A stretch of 64,000 bases of DNA. Origin: Trichobilharzia regenti. Its lineage: Eukaryota; Platyhelminthes; Trematoda; Strigeidida; Schistosomatidae. Location: the NCBI GenBank assembly GCA_944472135.2, contig OX235270.1, forward strand, positions 73,851,168 through 73,915,167, read 5' to 3'. Below are positions 56,321 to 64,000 of the stretch, in pieces. The notes under the pieces are model-generated. The model ran no database searches. It had not been told where the DNA came from and worked only from the letters and a program-made list of their open reading frames with translations. A program made the translations under genes and the position numbers. The stretch's first letter is position 1. Every line of letters starts with the position of its first letter.

Positions 56321-57697
56321 ACATGTACTTAACAGGTTTGTCTAGAATAAGACTTTGGTGTATGGATACACTTTACTACCTACCTATGTTTATGTATATT
56401 TAACTCAGTCTGAGTGGACAATAAACATCGTTAGAGTTTATCATGAATTCAGCTAGCAATTTAAATACTCAACATTTTTAAGGCAATTCGTAAGTGCATT
56501 TTTTTTCTTAAACAATATGCTGCAAATTATATTTATATTCATTTCTTGCAACAGAAACAATCAAGACTTATTTGTGTATCAACAACCGAATCACAAATGC
56601 ACTTAGTCAAACGCTTCCTGATTTGTGTGCTCTTGTTTGAATGCTAATGATATTAGCTGGTTGGTCCGAAATCGGCAGGTAGGGCAGACTTTGAATCTGT
56701 AAACAGGTTGGTTGAAAGTTAGTTGTATAGACCAATGTGACTAAGATGTTATAACAATGAATGCTGTATTGAATATAACTTGTTTATTTGAAACGGATCA
56801 GTTTAACAGCAATAAAATTTATCTTAATTTAATGATGGTAGAATATCCGAGTGGAATAGACAGGCGTAGGAAACTTGAGTGAACCACTATCATTTCGAGT
56901 ATTGCCTTGTATAAGATCCATTGTCAAACTGAATTTTATGAGGAAATTTCCATGAAGTCTTGAATGATCCGTATTGCATATCTTGTGTACTCGATACTAT
57001 TTCGTGTGTAGATTGTGTAATGCAGCTGGAAATAGCAAAGGAACAATCATGAAATAAGTATATGACACTCCCTGTGTATATCCTCGCACTTTAAGTTGAC
57101 ACGCAGTCTTCTTAACAAATACTGACTAACAGATTTTATTTTCTTAAGTTCCATACTCATCATACTGTCTTTAAAGAATATGGATAATTTTGTTTAGCTA
57201 ATTCTCAGCTTGACATAAATTTTTATGCTTTTTTAATGACTAACAGTGATGATTGTACCACATGGAGTGAGACATGAGGACCTCAGAAATCTAAAATTTA
57301 AATTAGTGAGAATAGATAAAATTGTAATTGAAATAACAAGAAAACTATCTGAAGTTCTCATAATTAGATAAGTGCAAAGATGGAATTCAGTGACTGCAGG
57401 AAAACTCGGTCCATGAGCAAAAATCCAAACTCATCAGTCTGTTAGAAGTCAGTAAATTCAAAACAGAACTTAAGCGAAGTATAAAGCTTTCCTAGACAGT
57501 ATATCAGCAGTGAATAGATGTTGACTATGCATTTAATACACTGCAACTTGATTTGGTTAAAAAAACTGATAGGCACGTCAAATTCTACAATTACTATTGC
57601 TTTGTACTCTTCGAGTTTAATGGTGAAGTGTTAATGAAGAGAACAGAAGAATGTTATTACAATCAAAAAGTCTTCCCAACCAATTTAGATTCAGTAT

Positions 57698-58045
57698 CGT
57701 TATTATTATTCTTTTTGGTTCCGAGTGAAACAGCACATCTCTACTTTGTTCTATTCTCTGTCATCCTCTTTAGATGGTTCCGCGATCGCCCATAGGCTCT
57801 CATATTCCCCATATCCCCCTCGGACTCCCAACTCGTCGTCTTCCACTTGGGTTCCACCCAAGGGCCTAGCACCCGATGTCTCCCTAGCATGTACTCCATA
57901 TATCTCCAATTTCTTTGACATGTTTGTTGGGTGATAGGCTGTCTTTTTGTTCATTGCCAGAGTACCTCGTCGCTTATCTTTTCCGACCAACTATGTGATT
58001 TTCAATATTGACCCAGCCAAAGCATCTGCTGGTGAAAGTCTGAAG
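57698..58045 (-). mobile_element. RTE 3' fragment
   Basis: The left edge TTATTATTATTC is tail-like. It then has GGTTCCGAGTGAAACAGCAC and CTCGTCGTCTTCCACTTGGG, and ends near CCAGCCAAAGCATCTGCTGG. Confidence 0.65.
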
Positions 58046-58054
58046 CCTGTTGGA

Positions 58055-58170
58055 AATATAAATGTCCAAACCAAGTTCACTTATAACAGTTTGAAAAAAT
58101 TTGGGCATTATACTAAAGGTTTTTGTATTTCCCAATGAATGAAAAACAAAACGATATTGTTTTTACAATA
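58055..58170. mobile_element. Penelope-like fragment
   Basis: GTCCAAACCAAGTTCACTTA and TTTGAAAAAATTTGGGCATT match the same block at 35600-35690 (inverted) and 62236. It is followed by ATACAAAAACC-like and AACGATATTGTTTT sequence, also seen at 62305-62360 in the opposite order. Confidence 0.5.
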
Positions 58171-58184
58171 TCGTTTGACGTGGT

Positions 58185-59640
58185 GGTCTCGCCTGCATAT
58201 CTCAATGACCCAACAAGCTGCACTGACTGGGACTATTGTTCCTACCATTTATAGAATAGCGATTAGACTAAAAGCAGTTACTGGCATGGTGTAGAATTTT
58301 TATACTATGGTGGGGGTCTGTGGGCAAATTTGTACTGCTGGAGAACAGGGATGTAAGAGCAGTAAGATGTCTCCCTCAGATGACCAGCATGCTAGCAATG
58401 CTGTCTCTCAAATCTGGAGAGATGGGGGTTAGAAAGGTCAATTCCGAAAGTTGTGCATCCCAACTTACCTTACGGTCCGTAACCGGCGGTAAGTTACTAA
58501 TATGAAACGAGTCCAAAAAGCCAGTTCATACAGGCCGTGTGTAACCAGCCTCAAGCAGTTGTCCCCTGGGCTCTGTGGTCACGCAACACTAACCCTCTTT
58601 CTGCTTCAGGTACTCGAAGAATCAATCAACTTTCATGGTGTGCGCAGCCGGGAAGTAACAGCCGCTCACACAACTCCCAAAGCACACGAAGTCCTCCTGA
58701 TCACCATCCCACTTTACCCCTGTCACCCTCATCATCTTGTTTTCCTCCTACTGTCAGTACTATTCTTCAGGCTAGTGAGTCATTTCCGTTTCATTCTGTG
58801 ACCACAAATAACGATGATAATCACAAGTGGATTAGCTTGACTAATATAGTATCTAAAGTCCTAGGCTCATTATTATTGAGTAGACTAAGTGGTGTTCGGG
58901 AGGCACAAACACGAGAGAACCAGGCAGGCTTTAGACAAGGAAGAGAGTGTGTTGATCATATCTTCATCCTTCGACAGATTCTAGAACATAGTCATTCCTA
59001 CCGGCGTCCAACAATCGTCATATTTCTTGACCTAAAGGCTGCATTCGATCCCGACCACTGAGAGGTATACTGTGAGAAAATAAACTGCATTAATCAAGGT
59101 ACTCTACTCGAACTCATGCAGTCAGCCACGTATGAGCCTACGGAGAGTTGTCATAATAAGGTGAGCAATATTGATTTTAGGCGTCGATTACTGGGTAAGG
59201 AGGGGAAATCATTCGAAGAGGTTGTGAAGTTGTATTGATTTAGATGGTTAGGACATGTGCTACGCATGCATTCCTAGACACCGTCTTCCTCGACGGGCAG
59301 TGTTAGCTGACATAGGATGGATCAGGTTGGAAAAGAGCTAATGGTGGTCGAACCAAAACACAGCCTCATCGGTCAATGAAATCCACAACAGCTAGTGTAA
59401 GCAACGTAGGGATGTGTAAACTCCCGACTAGTTGAAGATTTCTGGCTGGAGACAATCGGTGGTATTGCTCAAAATCTTTCTCAGTGGCGCAGATGCATCA
59501 ATTACATGTTTCTGTTTATTATCTCTTTCTTTTGAATCTTTCTTCTTTTACTTTATGTGTTACATGGAAGGCAACCCGAAATAGTGCACATTTGTGCAAA
59601 GTTCTACGTTGAAACCAGCCATGACTTGAAATTAGTGTTG
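58185..59640 (+). mobile_element. LINE with large internal deletion
   Basis: The 5' part is GC-richer and uncoupled in frame. From 58826 an open run encodes ISLTNIVSKVLGSLLLSRLS, then NQAGFRQGRECVDHIFILRQ and IVIFLDLKAAFDPDH. The 'AGFR.G..C.D.I' block and the 'FLDLKAAFD' catalytic Asp motif are reverse transcriptase hallmarks. The frame stops there. 59270 onward is already the C-terminal block (HRLPRRAVLADIG), then the 3' part ending at about 59640. The palm core (YADD and around it) is deleted. Confidence 0.75.
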
Positions 59641-59795
59641 AAAATCCGAATCTTATTCTTAATTTGTAGTGCAGATGATTTTAGAGTAGTGAATGTCTGT
59701 CTTGCTTGTTAGTTGAGACGATGCTGCCTAGATAAGTGAACGGAGTGACTTCCTTCGAATTTCTCCCGTTGACAGTGATTGGCGCCTGTTGTTGT
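59640..59795 (-). mobile_element. RTE internal fragment
   Basis: AGTGTTGAAAATCCGAATCT, TGCCTAGATAAGTGAACG and TCTCCCGTTGACAGTGATTG match 11690-11930 and 41105-41345. It directly abuts the 3' end of the LINE at 58185-59640. Confidence 0.65.
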
Positions 59796-61754
59796 TGGTG
59801 GTGGTGGTGATGATTACTTGATATCATTCATTTGGTACATGTTACACTTCTATATTTATATGGTTAACCACGATTAAAGGTGGGATAAAATCTTGGATAG
59901 CGGCAATATGTGAACCAGTGGTCTCCAGATTACCATCCTAACATCATGTTGACTGACCTATGAATCTTAATGGTTGCACTTGTGTTCTAACTGAAGCTTA
60001 TACTCGACTTTTAACTGTGACTTATATACAACCAATCTGTCAGCTTGTCAGAAAGTCTCAGTAGCCATAGTCTTAAGAGTGAGTGACTTTTTATATACGT
60101 TTATACAGTTATAGACAGTGGTAGTATTCTGAGGGACAATTCCTGCCTTGCAAGTATATTTTTTGTTCTTTAAACTCTGAAAGTTCTCACCCACTGATGG
60201 CTCATAAGTAATATTAAAGATGTTTTCCCAGATTGCAACTAGCCATTCAAATACATTAGGACAATTGCGTTGGAAGCCTAGCTTACTCATAATGTGGTGT
60301 ATTTCAAAGGCCTAATGACATGCCGGAAATATGACAGACGTATATTTTGTGCTCATATTTAGTTTGAGTGCTTATGCTTGTGTAAAATTTCAAAATGAGT
60401 TTCTCTACTGCCGAAGACTAAAGCTACGTGAAAAGTAACCGGATATGTTAAAGCCTTTGTAAGTAAACATACAGATATTAGTGAGCTAAATACTTTTATA
60501 AGAGTTTACACAATCCCAATGGACTTATAAAATAAAATTGTGCTCTTCATGTGGTTTAATACATCAAACATTTTCATACCATATGAAAAGTAGCTAATCA
60601 GTAAAAGTAATTTACGAACGAGTGATTTCTTTTATTTTGAATAATGACACCATATATCCTTGGTTTTTATAGGCGTTAACAAGTATCAAACAGAAATTCA
60701 CATATATAACTAATCTGTCAGCATATGTGCTAGTGTTTAGGTTGAACTAGATATGTTTATCATCAAAACTTGGAAACCAGTAGTCATTAGACTTACATCG
60801 TTAGTGAACTTGTTCAAAAAGTTTATTCAAAGCCATCTCAAATTATATAATATTCCCAGCTTTATAACTAGATGTTAGGAATCAGTCGGTAGAAAACTAT
60901 AAATAATCAAGGTTTTGTGCTCGCCAGCACCCACCATCAAAGCTTTCATATTTAAAAACTTGGTGAACCAAGTCTTATTCAGATTCAGTGATTTGCGAAC
61001 AAGTCCTATGGCTGTTTACTTGTAACTCGAATAGCTTCACATAGGGATTTCGACAGTAAACGACATCAATTCAAACTGCAGAGAAAACGTTTCCTTAAGA
61101 CCTTAGAATACCCTTATGCGCTTATTGGTAACAAGCATGGATTTGAGAAATAACAAGATTCCGCGTTGATTAATTTCCAATATCGTATACGAACTTATGG
61201 GATATCATAGTGTTTATTGGTCCAGTAACACAGCTGGTTGACAAATTTATGTCACAGTCAGGACTGAAATGACCTTCATCTGACAGCCAATTGATACAGA
61301 TGAAACCAATCCCCCACGTTTTATTTCTGGTATACTGATATTGTAAACTCTAAACTTCTTTATAGTCTTCGATACTTTAGGAAGTAATTTTACCACTGTC
61401 AGTTGATATATCATTCATATCCAACTCATTATAGGGGCATTCCAGGGTAATTTTGTATGTTGGTATAAGTAGTGATTATAAGCTAGTTCAAAAAATATGT
61501 TTCTTTTCTCGCTTTTTGAAAAAATTCAAGCACCTTATTGTAGGCTAAAGTAACATGTGTATTTTGTTACTGACCTTATTATGCCAATGTAGGATTCATA
61601 GTTTCAATGAAATTCCCCCACACGTTATTCATTTTTCACTACCAATTGAAGTAACCTACATTATAGTACCACTCTGACTATGATCAGTAAGATAACCTTT
61701 AGTGCTTGCATTTACCTTTCCTTAAAATTTAGCATATGAATATTTATTTTTACG
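59796..61754. other. Stretch without recognisable features
   Basis: AT-rich. No repeat family above is seen, and no exon with both a credible splice context and a recognisable product. Confidence 0.5.
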
Positions 61755-61985
61755 AGTTTGATTACGGATCGATATCATTTAGAGAACCATTGAAAACCAG
61801 GAAGTACTGGACAGCTGTTTCATCCTAGTTTGGGAATCACTCTGGGTTCGAACCCCAGTGGGTGCGTACTGTCCAGCTGTCCAGTACTCCCTGGTTTTCA
61901 ATGGTTCTCTAACTGATATCAATCCATGGCCAAACCCGTAAAAACAAATTTAATCCTTACAAACCAACCCTTGAATATGAATATT
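61755..61985. mobile_element. Compact family C hairpin
   Basis: The left arm 61761-61835 (GATCGATATCATTTAGAGAA, AACCAGGAAGTACTGGACAG) is the inverted partner of 61868-61930 (CCAGTACTCCCTGGTTTTCA, CTCTAACTGATATCAATCC). Between them lies only a short tRNA-like piece with GGGTTCGAACCCCAGTGGG. The right terminus, TTACAAACCAACCCTTGAAT, is the family's terminal motif inverted. Confidence 0.8.
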
Positions 61986-62232
61986 TACTTATTAATATAA
62001 CTATACCAATGAATTCTAAAAATTTATAGAAACTTATTTTCATCTTTAACATTGAGACAACACAACACAAAACCTCAAGGCATTCATATCTCGTTTGTAC
62101 TGCTGTTGAAAACTTACACGTTTATCTCAGTGATACAATAGCGAGTATTCACAGCTCAGATTCTGCATTTAGCTGCATGAGTTTTAGATCTGCAGTACCT
62201 CTTACTTAAGTAATGAACTTGGCATATTTCTA

Positions 62233-62365
62233 TATGTCCAAACCAAGTTCACTTTTAACAGTTTGAAAAAATTTTGGCATTGGGTGTATGCTATTCACTA
62301 TAATAAGGGTAAAAACAATATCGTTTTGTTTTTTATTCATTGGGAAATACAAAAAAAAACCTTTG
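62233..62365. mobile_element. Penelope-like fragment with inverted tail
   Basis: GTCCAAACCAAGTTCACTTT and TTGGCATTGGGTGTATGCTA match the block upstream of the YVDD motif at 35.6 kb. 62305-62360 is the inverted form of 58120-58165. Confidence 0.55.
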
Positions 62366-62582
62366 TTATAATGAATTGGTATATTTCTTATGAAGGAATA
62401 CCACGGAACAAGCGAGAAGAACAGAATTAACCATTCGTGAACACATCGTTCACTTGATAAGAAATTATTTACACATACTATCGTATAATGTGTCAAATTT
62501 ATTTCTTCACAAAATCGTATACCATAGAGGTTTCTCCGAGAAAATCAAAGCTCGGACAGTAACACAACCACATCATTAAGAT

Positions 62583-62766
62583 ATTATTTTTAATTATAGC
62601 TTGATTCCACACCATATTTTCGGTCCAAGTATGGAATTTTCAGCATATGATATTGGTAGCCCGAATTCGGCAGGCCGACCACTGATATCAGGTGAGCGTC
62701 GGCAAGGGATCGAACCCCGGACCAAGTGCATGGTCGGCGAGAGTCCTAACCGCTGTGCCATCGACT
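62583..62766 (-). mobile_element. Family B SINE
   Basis: TTGATTCCACACCATATTTT, GTATGGAATTTTCAGCA, GGGATCGAACCCCGGACCAA and CTAACCGCTGTGCCATCGAC. Full copy, head at the right, minus strand like the other four. Confidence 0.78.
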
Positions 62767-64000
62767 TATGACAGAGAGGAACTTATCTCTCCCCATCGTC
62801 TTACTATCCTTTTACATTGTCAATTGATGGCTCAATCTTCTAGGTGGTGGTACAAATCCAGAGTTAGGCTAATAGACAATAACGAGTTACGACTGCTTTT
62901 CATTCATGTTATCACTGTCATTACATAAATTATAAAGTAAAGAATATTTTGATGAAATTCTACTTGTATTGTACATCCCATTACAAGCACTTGAGGATTA
63001 AAGTATAAATAGAAGATGCATATGAGTACACTGCAGTGCATAAAACTGAAATACCAATGATGATATCAACTTTAATTAGTCACTGAATACAGCATCAAAA
63101 GCTTTGGCTGATTTCTGGAGATCTGTGTATGCAGTACAGTCCAGCAGTAGAGAGAATACTTCTCTAACTGCAGCTTTTGCAATGCATAAAAAAATTAATA
63201 TGATATTATATGACCACACGAAATCAGCAGAAACTTAAGGACTTAGGTTTCGTGCTTATCGGTACTCATCAGCAACCTCGGAGAAACTGATATCCTCTCA
63301 AACATTCGAAGTCATCACACAATTTTTCTGATTCTGAAACATTCGAACTTAAAGTAAGCGCCCTGTGACTACACTGCAAACCTGACCAGTAGAATTCGGT
63401 CAGTATTAGGATCAAGACATACCACTCTAGTGTTCATTTAGTAAGGAATACTTACTTGTTTATCACTCTTATGAAGTTACTTGGAACCGTGTTCCTACCT
63501 TGATTTACACAGTTCTGAACTTGCTCGTTACTTTCAAACCTCATTTGACTTAAGTTATAAAATTTGTCTATGTCTTAGTGATGACTAACACTGAACTAAC
63601 TGTTTACATTTACAAACTTGTCTCAGCATAGTATTGTTTCAACACAGTTGAATTAGTTACAATTATAATATAATGTATCGAACACTCCTACCTATATTTG
63701 TATTTTTTTAAGTACTGGTGTTGTCTAATGATTATTTGTCTAATTAAGTAACAATTTAATGGTATGTTAGAGGTTATCGTTTTAGTGGAGTCATGTTCAT
63801 CACCTATCTAATGAATTTAGATCCTCAGAGTATTTGATTCCATTCAAGATGAGAAAAATGAATTCTTGGTATGAATTGATCTCAGTGAGTACATATGTGA
63901 GAATTATGAACTGTGTCATGCAATATACACAACTAACTAATTTGACTACTACTATCGAAACACTAGCATCAACTCGTAATTAACTTTATCCTTTTAGAAT
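62767..64000. other. Terminal stretch
   Basis: AT-rich. 63225-63430 shows scattered matches to the family G repeat at 25825 (TTAGGTTTCGTGCTTATCGG, AGAATTCGGTCAG). Otherwise nothing I can support. Confidence 0.45.

Larger units (their letters stand above)
55256..58050 (+). other. Region with two RTE 3' fragments
   Basis: No exon recognised. It includes RTE 3' fragments at 55742 and 57698. 56320-57690 is AT-rich with nothing I can name. Confidence 0.5.

Noticed and set aside
60048..60290. 80-codon minus-strand frame
   Set aside because: It looks compositionally possible but has no recognisable domain, repeat partner or flanking exon, and chance frames of this size are expected.

Overview
The window looks like nuclear DNA of a flatworm, most probably a blood fluke (Schistosoma or a close relative). 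It is AT-rich, short exons are separated by kilobase introns with ordinary GT-AG signals, and the introns are full of repeats of the kinds common in schistosomes: RTE and other LINE fragments, a Gypsy LTR element, Penelope-like fragments, tRNA-derived SINE-like families and long (TA)n tracts. The genus is an inference from repeat content and gene structure, because no species-diagnostic sequence can be checked here.

Two gene loci are supported, both on the plus strand. (1) About 3.2-16.2 kb: five phase-compatible exons of a polytopic membrane protein that I do not recognise. Its 5' end lies outside the window or was not found. It ends either at a stop at 16206 followed by AATAAA at 16367, or continues through two phase-compatible candidate exons at about 18.0 kb and 26.7 kb. 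(2) 34.3-52.4 kb: six exons of an ATAD1/Msp1-type AAA ATPase of the mitochondrial outer membrane, about 340 codons and almost the full family length. The N-terminal membrane anchor, Walker A, pore loop, Walker B, sensor 1, arginine pair and sensor 2 are all visible. Its first recognisable exon has no in-frame ATG but starts in phase 0 right after an acceptor. That fits the flatworm spliced leader, whose 3' end supplies AUG.

The rest is repeats. 11.3-13.9 kb holds a degraded minus-strand RTE retrotransposon, with 3'-end relatives at 27.6, 40.7, 51.8, 55.7, 57.7 and 59.6 kb. LINE reverse transcriptase C-terminal fragments lie at 1.0, 7.4, 18.6, 22.9 and 58.2-59.6 kb. Penelope-like fragments lie at 35.3, 58.1 and 62.2 kb. 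A tRNA-headed family with terminal inverted repeats (called C here) recurs many times and forms large hairpins at 29.6-30.2, 34.5-34.8 and 61.8-62.0 kb. Two other SINE-like families (A and B here) are scattered through the introns. 52.94-55.12 kb is an internally deleted Gypsy element, minus strand, inserted into a family A SINE with a visible target duplication. A solo LTR of the same family at 42.2-42.5 kb has a perfect 5-bp target duplication. It shows that both LTRs of the longer copy carry an extra 25 bp resembling a primer-binding site.

No CRISPR array, rRNA gene, bona fide tRNA gene or prokaryote-like operon is present. The most interesting material is the possible spliced-leader start of ATAD1, the tRNA-headed foldback family, and the unusual LTR and leader structure of the Gypsy element.
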